From positions 1 to 64,000 of the forward strand of contig CAWCZR010000021.1 in assembly GCA_963800135.1 (NCBI GenBank): a stretch of 64,000 nucleotides of DNA, in the 5' to 3' direction. Every line of letters starts with the position of its first letter. Within the stretch, counting starts at the first letter, position 1. This document shows, piece by piece, positions 51,001 through 59,400 of this stretch. The translations under genes were made by a program, and so were the position numbers. The notes beneath the pieces were generated by a model. It had not been told where the DNA came from and did no database searches. It was given only the letters and a program-made list of their open reading frames with translations. The stretch comes from DASPSM01 sp963800135 (lineage in GTDB: Bacteria > Planctomycetota > Planctomycetia > Planctomycetales > Planctomycetaceae).

Positions 51001-51110
51001 CGACGTTCCAAGACGACGCCCCGGCCTGCGACAACTGCGGTGCCATCACCGTCCGCAACGGCAATTGCTATCTCTGTCACAACTGTGGGAACAGCATGGG
51101 ATGTAGCTGA
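48030..51110 (+). CDS. nrdJ: Vitamin B12-dependent (class II) ribonucleotide reductase
   Basis: 1026 residues, complete. Reduces ribonucleotides using adenosylcobalamin. AGGAG 5 nt before ATG 48030 decides the start, although ATG 48183 (MKVPAQFCPVDQDPFDTVSW) begins the conserved part. Residues about 18-45 are an Asn/Ser repeat (NSSGLNSNSLNSNSAN). The core shows ASACFIQSVEDNMEDIM, KYGSGTGTDLSTIRS, NPCSEYMFLDDTACNLSSLNL with active-site Cys and Glu, and VLAPTGTIAFMMDCDTTGIEPDIAL. A low-complexity linker (about 885-970) leads to a zinc-ribbon/redox tail CDNCGAITVRNGNCYLCHNCG. Followed by a strong terminator. Confidence 0.97.
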   Translation: MMHEAKGIVQDRLSRGHAGNNSGSTLNSSGLNSNSLNSNSANRQRNDGSTAMKVPAQFCPVDQDPFDTVSWDNRTAQIKDESGDVLFEQTDCEIPESWSALATNVVVSKYFYGEPGTAEREQSARQLIHRVARTIADWGTGDGYFATREDGENFYRDLSWLCLHQYGSFNSPVWFNVGLYHEYGIKGSRGNYYWDVKQGKIDRPATPYEYPQASACFIQSVEDNMEDIMRLATSEAMLFKYGSGTGTDLSTIRSAREKLSGGGIPSGPLSFMRVYDQIAAVVKSGGKTRRAAKMQSLKDWHPDVLEFIQAKRKEERKARTLIESGEYDSNFNGEAYSSIMFQNANLSVRVSDEFMNAAVDGKKWKTHWVTDPKHAGPEHDAKYLLRQIADGTWYCGDPGVQYETTINRWHTCSNTGPINASNPCSEYMFLDDTACNLSSLNLKKFQEADGRLNVERFRAAAAIFITAQEILVDHASYPTPAIAENSHRFRPLGLGYANLGSLLMSMGIPYDSDEGRGIAGSLTALLNGQGFLTSSRISAHLGPFAGYDENERPMLRVMQMHRDAVDEIDPSCPEYLSEAAREVWDECLASGRRHGYRNAQATVLAPTGTIAFMMDCDTTGIEPDIALVKYKQLAGGGMMKIINRTVPKSLTTLGYEPAEIEAIVKYINEHDTIEGAPELRDEHLAVFDCAFKPKNGKRSIAWQAHVKMMAAAQPFLSGAISKTVNMPEESTVEDIESAYLEGWRLGLKALAIYRDGSKKSQPLNTSKGTDTKKGGAFQPTRRRLPATRQSLTHKFSVGGHEGYITVGLFEDGAPGELFITMAKEGSTIGGLMDTIGTETSLGLQYGVPLRVFVDKFSHTRFEPSGWTNNQEIPHAKSVVDYIFRWLGIQFIPGYREANTPKREPEAGAESKSDPKNGPVAGAAGAAAKNGTNKPETTPSAVAGAIKSLVAPHTNGNGSNGHAANGNGKHHSAPSLDESVLDGPAIRSQQFATFQDDAPACDNCGAITVRNGNCYLCHNCGNSMGCS

Positions 51111-51138
51111 CGGATCAGCCGCGTCTCGTGTGGAGTGG

Positions 51139-51173
51139 CACCGCGGTCCTCGGAGGGACCGCGGTGCTTTTTA
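51139..51173 (+). terminator. Strong rho-independent terminator of nrdJ
   Basis: 11-bp perfect stem GCACCGCGGTC (51139-51149) and complement (51158-51168), then five T. It lies 29 bp past the nrdJ stop. Confidence 0.9.
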
Positions 51174-51518
51174 TTGCGCCCACAGCGCCAGATGGATCCA
51201 TGCCGGCGCGCGCGGCTTGCGTCAGCGGCTTTGCATTTGCGTGAAGGAGTCGCGCACGACGTAAACGGCGCCTCCATTTCTGCACAACACAGTCCCGCTT
51301 CCCTCGCCCTTCGCGTGCCTAAGGCGTCGCACTGGTTCGATATCGCAAGAGCTAACGCAGAAGGGATAAATCGAGCGCCTCGGTAACAGGCCTGAATTCA
51401 GTCGCGAATGGATCACCACGGCGGTACCATCAATCCTGTTGCGCCCCCGCTAGGCCAACCGGTTACCGGTACCATTCGACACCACGCGACAGCTCTCCCA
51501 ACGTTGAGGAGCGACACC
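51174..51518. other. Intergenic, no gene seen
   Basis: About 345 bp before the DUF4041 gene. The frame of that gene is open from 51408, but ATG 51519 with its GAGGAG is the better start. Confidence 0.4.
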
Positions 51519-53003
51519 ATGACTGCGCTCTTGGTTGTTCTGACCTGCATTTTCGGCTTTCTCTTTTTCCTTGCCGGCACCTTATACCTCAACTCAAGGA
51601 CTGAGCTTCAGAATGCCGAACGCGATACCACGCGCCTTGAGGAGGAGCTTAAGCAGGTCCAGGAAAAGGCGAGCTCCGCCCTCGCTCGTTACAAGGGAAT
51701 TGCGGACCTGGAGGCGTACAAGGCTGACCTGGATGCAAAGGTGCATGCTGAACGCGCCCTGCTTCCAAAATTCAAGTCTTTGGTCGAGATGGAGAACCAT
51801 AGGTCGGAGTTGACGAAAACCGTCGAAGACCTTCGTCGTACCGAGGCGCATATACATGAAGAAGCGTCGGCACAGGAGATGACCCTCGCACGGCTGAAGA
51901 CGCAAGCGGAGGCCGTGGAAGACCAGCTCAACATGCAGTCGTTTGGCTTCTATAGGCCCAGATACGGATTCGAGAACTCAGAGCGTTACATGCACCAGCT
52001 TACGGATGTCCGCGATCGACAGAAGGTCATGGTGAAATCTGATCTTGCTACGGAATGCCCGACCGAATGGACGGTTGAGGGCAGCGCCGCCAAAGGGCGA
52101 AAGATGATCAAGGAGCACAGCCAACTAATGCTGCGTGCCTTTAATGGCGAATGCGACGCTGCGATCGGGCAAGTGAAGTATAACAACGTCAACAATTTAG
52201 AAACCCGCATCACGCGCTCGTTCGAGCTGATAAATAAGACTGGGGCCTCCAACAAACTTTGGATTACGCAGGACTATCTCAAATTGAAGCTCGAAGAGCT
52301 TTACTTGGTTCACGAGCATCGCGAGAAAGTCCAAGAAGAGCGTGAAGAGCAGCACCGAATTAAAGAGCAGATGCGTGAGGAGGAAAGGGCGCTACGGGAA
52401 ATTGAGAACGCAAAAAAGCAGGCGGAGACTGATGAGGCGAACAAGGGCAAGGCGCTCGCGAAAGCAAAACAAGAACTGGCCGAGGCCAACGGCAAGCAGG
52501 TCGACCGCCTCCAGGCGATCGTCGATAGGCTGGAGGCGGAGCTAAAAGACGCCCTCGATCGCAAAGCAAAGGCGATCGCTCGTGCCCAACTTACGCGGTC
52601 GGGCCACATTTATGTGCTGTCGAATCTCGGCTCCTTTGGAAAGGACGTCTACAAAATTGGAATGACTCGACGGCTCGAGCCGCTCGAAAGGGTGTACGAG
52701 CTTGGAGATGCGTCGGTGCCGTTCAGGTACGACGTCCACGCAATGATCTATAGCGAGAATGCGCCGGCACTCGAGACTACGCTGCACAACTCGTTTAAAG
52801 CAAAGCGGGTAAACATGGCGAATCCGCGGCGAGAGTTTTTCAGAGTCACGTTGCAAGAGATCCAAAATGCAGTCGAGGCACATTTCGGCGTGGTCACATT
52901 TGTCACTGTCCCCGAAGCCGAAGAGTATCGCAAAACCCTTTCGATGATCGAAGCAAACGGTTCCGAGAAAGAGGCAGAATCTATTGAATTTGCCGAAATC
53001 TAG
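51519..53003 (+). CDS. Membrane-anchored coiled-coil DUF4041/T5orf172 (GIY-YIG-like) protein
   Basis: 494 residues from ATG 51519. One N-terminal membrane helix (ALLVVLTCIFGFLFFLAGTLY), coiled coil about 25-140, the DUF4041 block (SFGFYRPRYGFENSERYMHQLTDVRDRQKVMVK, then RAFNGECDAAIGQVKYNNVNNLETRI), a second highly charged coiled coil about 270-355, and a GIY-YIG-type nuclease fold from 362: GHIYVLSNLGSFGKDVYKIGMTRRLEPLERV, then APALETTLHNSFKAKRVN and REFFRV. The GIY/YIG tyrosines, Arg and Glu are at plausible places. This architecture is widespread in phages and accessory loci and is often suspected in phage-host conflict; no function is established. Codon pattern is less GC-extreme than the backbone genes around it. 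Confidence 0.85.
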   Translation: MTALLVVLTCIFGFLFFLAGTLYLNSRTELQNAERDTTRLEEELKQVQEKASSALARYKGIADLEAYKADLDAKVHAERALLPKFKSLVEMENHRSELTKTVEDLRRTEAHIHEEASAQEMTLARLKTQAEAVEDQLNMQSFGFYRPRYGFENSERYMHQLTDVRDRQKVMVKSDLATECPTEWTVEGSAAKGRKMIKEHSQLMLRAFNGECDAAIGQVKYNNVNNLETRITRSFELINKTGASNKLWITQDYLKLKLEELYLVHEHREKVQEEREEQHRIKEQMREEERALREIENAKKQAETDEANKGKALAKAKQELAEANGKQVDRLQAIVDRLEAELKDALDRKAKAIARAQLTRSGHIYVLSNLGSFGKDVYKIGMTRRLEPLERVYELGDASVPFRYDVHAMIYSENAPALETTLHNSFKAKRVNMANPRREFFRVTLQEIQNAVEAHFGVVTFVTVPEAEEYRKTLSMIEANGSEKEAESIEFAEI

Positions 53004-53089
53004 CCGGCAGACGCGGGACCGCGCTGAAAAACCCATAGCCGCCGAACTTGCGACAAACGACGCGGCCCAAAAAAGTGAATGGCGATCTG

Positions 53090-53299
53090 ATGGCAAGGGC
53101 AAAGTGGGTCGCGCCTGCGCAGCAGTTCGCCAACGAGCTCCGCGCCTTGTCAGACGATCAGTCGATCGCGCTTTCCATCGATGAGTTGATGGCGCGCCTC
53201 GGCGCCGATGAGGAACGCCCAGTTTATCGAGACCGCGGTGCCTGGGCCTCAATTCAGCGTGGAGCTCGCGATTGGGATGCGATTAGGGCGCTGGCTTAG
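53090..53299 (+). CDS. Small hypothetical protein behind the DUF4041 gene
   Basis: 69 residues from ATG 53090: MARAKWVAPAQQFANELRAL, then SIDELMARLGADEERPVYRDRGAW. Amphipathic and balanced in composition, 86 bp after the DUF4041 stop in the same direction. Family not recognised and no clear Shine-Dalgarno site, so coding is likely but not certain. Confidence 0.5.
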   Translation: MARAKWVAPAQQFANELRALSDDQSIALSIDELMARLGADEERPVYRDRGAWASIQRGARDWDAIRALA

Positions 53300-53452
53300 T
53301 TGTAAACTTCTGGCCGGACGAGACCGGGCGCCCAGTCGAACGCGTGACCTTTAGGCTTGATCGGTTCCAAGAAGGCGGTTGACCTAGGCGTCACCTTTTG
53401 TGTCTACACTGCCTGCACACGAGTCGTCCCAGGTCGTCCAGAACTGACGCCG

Positions 53453-53665
53453 CTAATCTTTTCGCGTGATGCTTTTCCCGGGGAGTTTTTGCAGCCGCAA
53501 GGCGACGTGGCCGCAGTCGAGGCAGGCGATCGCAATCATCGGCCGCTTCGGGTCAAAGAGCCGGGGGCGGGGGCCTTTTTTGAAACCGAGCGGCCAACGG
53601 CCGACTGCCCAGCCGGTTTCCACATTCTGAGAGCCGCATTCTTTGCAGGTTGTCGGTTGATCCAT
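53453..53665 (-). CDS. Small zinc-ribbon protein
   Basis: 70 residues. CKECGSQNVETG and CLDCGHVALRL are two CxxC knuckles of a zinc ribbon, separated by a basic loop (LGFKKGPRPRLFDPKRP). Function unknown; similar short ribbons occur widely. A GC-rich gap and the REP-bounded element follow to the right. Confidence 0.65.
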   Translation of the reverse strand: MDQPTTCKECGSQNVETGWAVGRWPLGFKKGPRPRLFDPKRPMIAIACLDCGHVALRLQKLPGKSITRKD

Positions 53666-53780
53666 GGCGTTCCTCCGAATCGCTGCTCTTCAAAACGGTG
53701 AGGGGCGACGATCGGATCAATGGTCGCCCTTAGGCGTATGGCCCCGGATCCGACGGTTGGGTGATCCGTCGATGCGAGTT

Positions 53781-54597
53781 TGTCTCAGCCCGTTGGGCCT
53801 TCTGGAAAAATGCAAAATGGGGTGGTTGGATTGGTGTCCCGGAATCCCGGGCCTGCGCTGCGCTCCGACCCGGGCTATAGAATCTCGCCCCTTCAGGGCT
53901 CAAGGCGCGAAGACAAATCCCGAATTCGGCGCTACTCCCATACGTAGCGTTCATCGAATTCCACCTGGTGGCGGCGGAGGAAGGCGCGCAACTCATCCTG
54001 GAACGTCTTGGCGCGGTGATGCTCGTCCTGGGTTTCGATGTAGCGTTTCACCCGGGCCGCATTCGAGGCGCTGACGGAAAAGACCGCGTAGCCCGTTTGC
54101 CATTGGAATGTCGGCGTGCCCCGACTGTGACGCTTGATCCACTTCGACGATTCGGTTTTCATCGTCTCGACCAGTTTGGCCAGCGATACCGTCCGCGAGA
54201 GCCGGCAGAGCGCGTGCATGTGGTCGGCAATGGCTCGACAGGCTGATGGACGGGCACCCGATCCCCTCGAGCGACCCGACCAAATACGGCTCCAACTCCC
54301 GCCTCAGCGCCACGTCGCGCAGGTAAGGCTCACGGTTCTTCGTGCTGTAAATGACGTGCACCAAGACGTTCGATAACGATTGCGGCACTGTCTTCTGCTC
54401 CGTCAGTGAAATCGAATCGCCGGATCGTCGACCTCACCAGGACCCTGGGGGGCGGCACGAATTGTCCCATCTTGAGGCCCAAGGGGCTGAGATTCTATAG
54501 CCCGGGTCGGAGCGCAGCGCAGGCCCGGGATCCCGGGGACGCCCCCAATCCCCCACCCAAATTTGGATTTTTTGCGGAGGCCCAACGGGCTGAGACA
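53781..54597. mobile_element. RAYT gene bounded by 125-bp inverted REP-like repeats
   Basis: 53781-53905 and the complement of 54472-54597 align over about 125 bp at high identity, sharing TGTCTCAGCCCGTTGGGCCT, an A-rich/GGGTGG centre, and a 40-bp block with CCCGGGCCTGCGCTGCGCTC. Each arm is itself palindromic (AGCCCGGG...CCCGGG). A REP-associated tyrosine transposase gene fills the interior. A partial arm (AGTCCCAACGGGGCGGGACA) is at about 55895-55920. Confidence 0.8.
53932..54388 (-). pseudogene. REP-associated tyrosine (Y1) transposase, one frame slip
   Basis: About 150 residues when repaired; GTG start at 54388. IS200/IS605-type HUH single-strand transposase of the RAYT group. PQSLSNVLVHVIYSTKNREPYL is the N-terminus; the HUH motif ADHMHALCRL appears after a slip near 54230; ESSKWIKRHSRGTPTFQWQTGYAVFSVS carries the family block with the candidate Tyr nucleophile, and YIETQDEHHRAKTFQDELRAFLRRHQVEFDERYVWE is the usual ending. 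RAYT proteins act on REP palindromes like those around this gene. Confidence 0.88.
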
Positions 54598-54775
54598 ACG
54601 ACCGCCGGCCCGCGCGGCGGCCCTTCCCCGGGACCGGGATGGGCCTGCACTCGAACTCCGCGATCTGCTCGAAAAAACCAATCGTCTTCGCGGTGGCTTT
54701 CAACGGCTGCGGGCAGTAGGCTCGCTGCTTAGTGCCGCCGCGAAACCGATCTGTATTCCGAGTTCAGGAGCTGTC

Positions 54776-55882
54776 ATGTCGCCTCGTCTCCTGCAGCGGT
54801 TGGTCATCGTCACGAGGGCGGTTCTCCTCATTGCCTCGGCGTTGCTCTTCGAGTGGCCGGCGCGGGGGGATGACGGGGCGAAATCGTCGCACGAAGCCGC
54901 CGTGCTCGATCGCATCTTTGCCAACTGGCAAGCGCGGCACGATCGGGTGCGGTCGTTTCACTTCACCTACGACTGCCGAACCACTTACCGCAAGGGACAG
55001 TTAGATCTTTCTAAGGACCCTCGCAAGAAGTTCGATCATGATCAGGCGTTCGACCAATTCGGCAGCCAGATTTGGGTCGACGAAGATCGGATGTGTTTGC
55101 TCGTCACGCCGAGCTTCAAGGTGCCGATCGCAAAACCGAAGGACGCGCGTCGCGTCGTCGCGCGTTTCGTCACAGCCGGCGACACTTCTTACACGTATTA
55201 TTCCGCCTCCTGGTGGGAGACTGGCCAAACGCAGCACGCTCCCTTCGCCCCTTATGGACTCCTTTACCCGAGGGCTGTGCCCGATGCGGAAACTCCGAAT
55301 TTCACCTTCCAGGCCCTCGCCTTGACGTTTCGATCGCGGTCCCCCTGGCCGTTCTTGAAAGGGGAGCAATGCCGCCTCGTGGATGAAAATGCCATGATCG
55401 ACAACGGCCGCTGCACCCAGTTTCACCGAGTGCTTAAGGGTGAGAACCCCGGCGAGGAGACTCTTTGGGTCAGTCCGGTGCGGGGCGACGTGGTCGTCCA
55501 TTGGACCACTCTCACGCCAGGCAGCAAGGCCGAGGGGTCGATCAAGTACAAGAAGGATGAACGTTACGGTTGGATCCCCTCGGAATGGACGTGCGACTAT
55601 CCGGGACACATGCTCGAAGAGTGCAAGGTCACCGCCTATGCGATCAACGAGAGAATCGGCCCCGACGTCTTCTCGCTGGATTTTCCGCCGGGCACTCCTG
55701 TCGTAGATTCTCTGGCGTTGAAAAAGCCGACACAGAACCCACTCGCCGCGGGGGCCATTCGTTATTACGTCGTCCAGCCGGGCGGGTCGAAGCGGGCGAT
55801 TTCGCATGACGAATACTGGCGGCTCGCGGGCCACGCCGATCTGGTCAAACCGAAGCGACCCGCGAAGCCGCAAGGCAAGTGA
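54776..55882 (+). CDS. Hypothetical secreted planctomycete protein
   Basis: 368 residues from ATG 54776, with CAGGAG 5 nt upstream. Signal peptide about 1-31 (VTRAVLLIASALLFEWPARG), then a beta-rich body: DRVRSFHFTYDCRTTYRKG, FGSQIWVDEDRMCLLV, GEETLWVSPVRGDVVVHWTTLTPG, YGWIPSEWTCDYPGHMLEECKVTAY and FSLDFPPGTPVVD. The layout resembles outer-membrane-lipoprotein-sorting (LolA-like) folds used by many planctomycete secreted proteins, but I do not place it in a family. REP-like sequence lies on both sides. Confidence 0.75.
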   Translation: MSPRLLQRLVIVTRAVLLIASALLFEWPARGDDGAKSSHEAAVLDRIFANWQARHDRVRSFHFTYDCRTTYRKGQLDLSKDPRKKFDHDQAFDQFGSQIWVDEDRMCLLVTPSFKVPIAKPKDARRVVARFVTAGDTSYTYYSASWWETGQTQHAPFAPYGLLYPRAVPDAETPNFTFQALALTFRSRSPWPFLKGEQCRLVDENAMIDNGRCTQFHRVLKGENPGEETLWVSPVRGDVVVHWTTLTPGSKAEGSIKYKKDERYGWIPSEWTCDYPGHMLEECKVTAYAINERIGPDVFSLDFPPGTPVVDSLALKKPTQNPLAAGAIRYYVVQPGGSKRAISHDEYWRLAGHADLVKPKRPAKPQGK

Positions 55883-56477
55883 CAGCATTGTTCCATTCCC
55901 TCCGAAGTCCCAACGGGGCGGGACAACGATCGGATAAGCCGTCATCCGAGACCGGTGCGAACAAATTTCCGACTTTGTTTCTGAGCGCGTAGAAACGCGG
56001 GGTTCGCGATCCGCGGCGGGCGTGTTAGGTTGAAGAATGCTCTTTCCGGAGGCGATCGCTCAGGATCCGTCTGGATTTGGTGCCAGGCCCGCTGGGTGAC
56101 ACGGACGGTCGTTGCCGGGGGGGAAAGGATCTCCGGCGGGAACGAAATTTGGATCCCCGGCGGTTCCCGGCGGTGGGGGGATCCTTTTTTCACATAGGGG
56201 GAGGAAAGTTCCCCGGCAGCCGACGAATGAGCCGACTCGGGACGGTCGGAATCCGGTCACCCGACACGCTTCGACTGGGACTAGCGGGACGGGACTCGTT
56301 GTTCCATCGAGAAAAACCCCGGAAATGCGGGGGGTGGAAAGAGGTTGGCCGGTCGGTCCGGTGGGTCGGGACACCGTTTTTCATCATCAAATAGGGAGCC
56401 CACTCGAGGGAGCTGACCCGCAGAATTGATGAGCCGGTCCGGACACTGTTCCGCGGTACGGGACCGGGGCCGGCGAC
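55883..56477. terminator. Gene-free region with a terminator at 56151-56190
   Basis: 595 bp between the secreted-protein gene and the smc stop. An 8-bp stem GGATCCCC (56151-56158) with GGGGATCC (56177-56184) is followed by six T on the plus strand. The rest is unusually rich in G-runs and CCCGG-type words with no convincing frame; a partial REP arm is near 55895-55920. Confidence 0.6.
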
Positions 56478-59400
56478 CTAGGCGGCATCGCGGCCGCGGC
56501 GGGGGGGCGGCGGGGAGGCGGCGCCGCGGATGGCGCCATTTTCGTCGACGTCTTCGAAGCGGACCGACAGTCGCTTCGAGACGCCCGATTCTTCCATCGT
56601 CACGCCGTAGAGCAGGTCGGCGGCGGCCATCGAGCGCTTGCTGTGCGTGATCATGATGAATTGCGTGGTCTGCTTGAACTCGCGGAGGACGGCGGCGAAG
56701 CGCTCGACGTTCGCTTCGTCGAGGGCCGCGTCGACTTCGTCCAGGATGCAGAACGGGCTGGGCCGGCTTTTGAAGATGGCCAGCAAGAGCGCGACGGCGG
56801 TGAGCGTTTTTTCGCCGCCGCTCAACAGCGACAGGCCCCGCAGCTCCTTGCCGGGGGGCCGGGCGACGATCTCGATGCCGCATTCGAGGATGTCGTCCGG
56901 GTTCTCCAGCACGACGTCACCTTCGCCGCCGCCGAAGAATTTGCGGAACAATTCCTGAAAGTGAGCGCGGATGGACTGAAATGATTCGGCAAACAGCCGC
57001 GTGCTCTCGGTATTGATGCGGCGGAGAATTTCCTCGAGCGTCTTCTTGGCCTCGACCAGGTCGGCCAGCTGCTCGCTGAGATGGGTGAAGCGGTTCTCCA
57101 TCTCGTCGAGATCGTGGAGGCTCTCCGTATTCACGCTGCCCATCGCCTTGAGTTGACGCCGCAGGCGATTGACCTGCGCCTCGATCTCTTCGCGGACCTC
57201 GGCCGGCTCGACGGTCGCAAGAACGTCGTCACTCGCGACGGAGACGGCCGGAGGTGCTGCCGGCTTTTCGGTGGAGGCCTCGGACTGTTTTTTGGCGGCG
57301 AAGTTCGCCAACGCGGAGATGCCCGATTCGACGGCCTCGGACAAGCGGACCTGGTACTCTTCGTCGATACGGGCGACGAGCGATTCGCGTTCGCGGCTCA
57401 GCTCGCGGGCTTGCAGCTCCAGCTGGTGCAGACGGTCGCCCGCCCGGCGACGCTCTTCGCTGAGAGCCGACTCTTCTTTCATCAGTCCGGCGCGTTCCTT
57501 CCGCAGCCCGTCTTTCTCCGCGCCCAAGCGGGCCGAGTCGGCCGACAGCTCCTGGACCTTGACGCAGCACTCAGCCAGAGCGGCATTCGTATTGAGGATG
57601 TGCAGGGAGATTCGCCGCCGGTCGCCCAGTACCTGCTGGACGCGGCGGTCGGCTTCTGCCGATTGCTGGCGAAACTGCAGCTGTTCGCGCTCCAATCGTT
57701 CTTCATCCTGCCGGAGGGCGCCGCGACGCTCTTCGTGCTTGGCGATTTCCAGGTGCTCGGTATTTTGGCGACGCACGACGACGACCGACCGCGACTCGAG
57801 CGTCGCCAGCTCGGTTTCCAGTTCTCCCAGATGCTGCCGCGATGCCTGGATTTGCCCATCGAGTGCGGCGAACGTCAGGGCCGCCTGTGCCGATTCCTCC
57901 TGCGTTTGCTCGAGCTTGGCTTCCTGTTGCTGCGCGGCAACCTCCAGTGCCTGGTGTTGGGCATCGAGTCGTGCCAGCTCGCGCTCCCGCTCGGCTAGCT
58001 CTCGCTTGCACGTGTGGTGGTCTTCGGAAGCCGCGTCCAGTCGCAGCTTGCCCGAGTGCAGTTCGGTGTCCGCCTCGCCGAGCGACGCCAGAATCGATTC
58101 GCTACGTTCTTCGTCCTCCTGGATCTGCCGATCGATGCGGACAAGATCCTGTCGCAACCGGCGGAGTTCACTCTTTTGAGAGACGAGCGTGATTTCGCCG
58201 CGGAGCGCCCCGACCGTGAGCGTGCCGTCGGCTTCGACCAGTTCGCCCTGCAACGTGACGAAGCGGCAGCCGCGACCCGGACCGGCGGCCAAAGCGAAAG
58301 CCGTTTCGACTGTGTCGACAATCCAGGCGTCGGCCAGCAGTTGCTCGGCCAGCGCGGGCGCCTTGTCCGAAGTTCGCACGAGCGAATCGGCCCGGCATTG
58401 GACGCCCGGCTGCGATCGCAAATCGACGCGCGCGGCCGCGTCGGCGGCCAGAGTTTCGAGGAAGCGATGGACGGATCGCCCAGCGGGCCGACGGGCGGCA
58501 GCCTCATTGGCCGATGCTCGGGAATCGCGTCCGTGAGCCGTGTTCGCGGAGGGAATAAAACCGACACGGCCGGACAGCGGAACCGACGAGTGGCTGAGGT
58601 AATCGAGGAACGGCACCAAATCGTCGACGACGACGGCCTCCGAACGGCGTCCCAACGCGATTTCGATCAGCGGTGCCCATTCGAGGTCGACCTCAAACAG
58701 GTCGGCCACGCTACCGATCACCTGGTTCCAGGGCGCGACCTTGGTGCTGGCTGCTCGGCTGAGGATTTCGCGGACGCCGAGCCCGAGCCCTTCTTGCCGA
58801 CTCTCGAGATCTTCGAGCACGCTCTTGCGGGCACGCCAGGCGCTGCGCTGCTCGCGGCGGTCGGCCAGCGTCTTGTGGAATTGCTCCTGCACGCCGGCGA
58901 GCGCCAGCCGGTCGCGCTCCAGTCGATCGAGTACTTCGCGTTCGGCGGCCGCGGCGTCAGCTGCGGAGGCGACCTGCTCCGCCTGACGTGCCAGGTCGTC
59001 GCGGACTTCGTTGATTTGCTTTTCGAGGGCCGCCCGCTGTTGCCGGTTGCTCGCCAGCGAAACGCGCAGCTCGTCGGCTTGACCGTTCAGGACCGACTGG
59101 CGATGCGACGCTTCGGACAGCTCATGATGTTTGTCGTGCAGGCCCTGCCGCTCGGCTTCGAGGGCTTTGCGCTGAGTGGCCAGTTCGGCGGTGATTTCGG
59201 CGGCTTCGCGGGCCCGTTCGGCAAGGACAGCCTCTCGCGCGGCCAGCTCTTCATCGATCCGGGCTGCCTGCTGTCGGGCGTTTTCGAGTCCCTGCGCCGC
59301 ATCGCGGCCGCGCGATTCGATCGAGGTCCGCTGCCGCCGCAGCCGCACCAGATCGGCCTCCAGCTCGCGGACTCGCGACGACTGATGCCGCACCGTCGCC

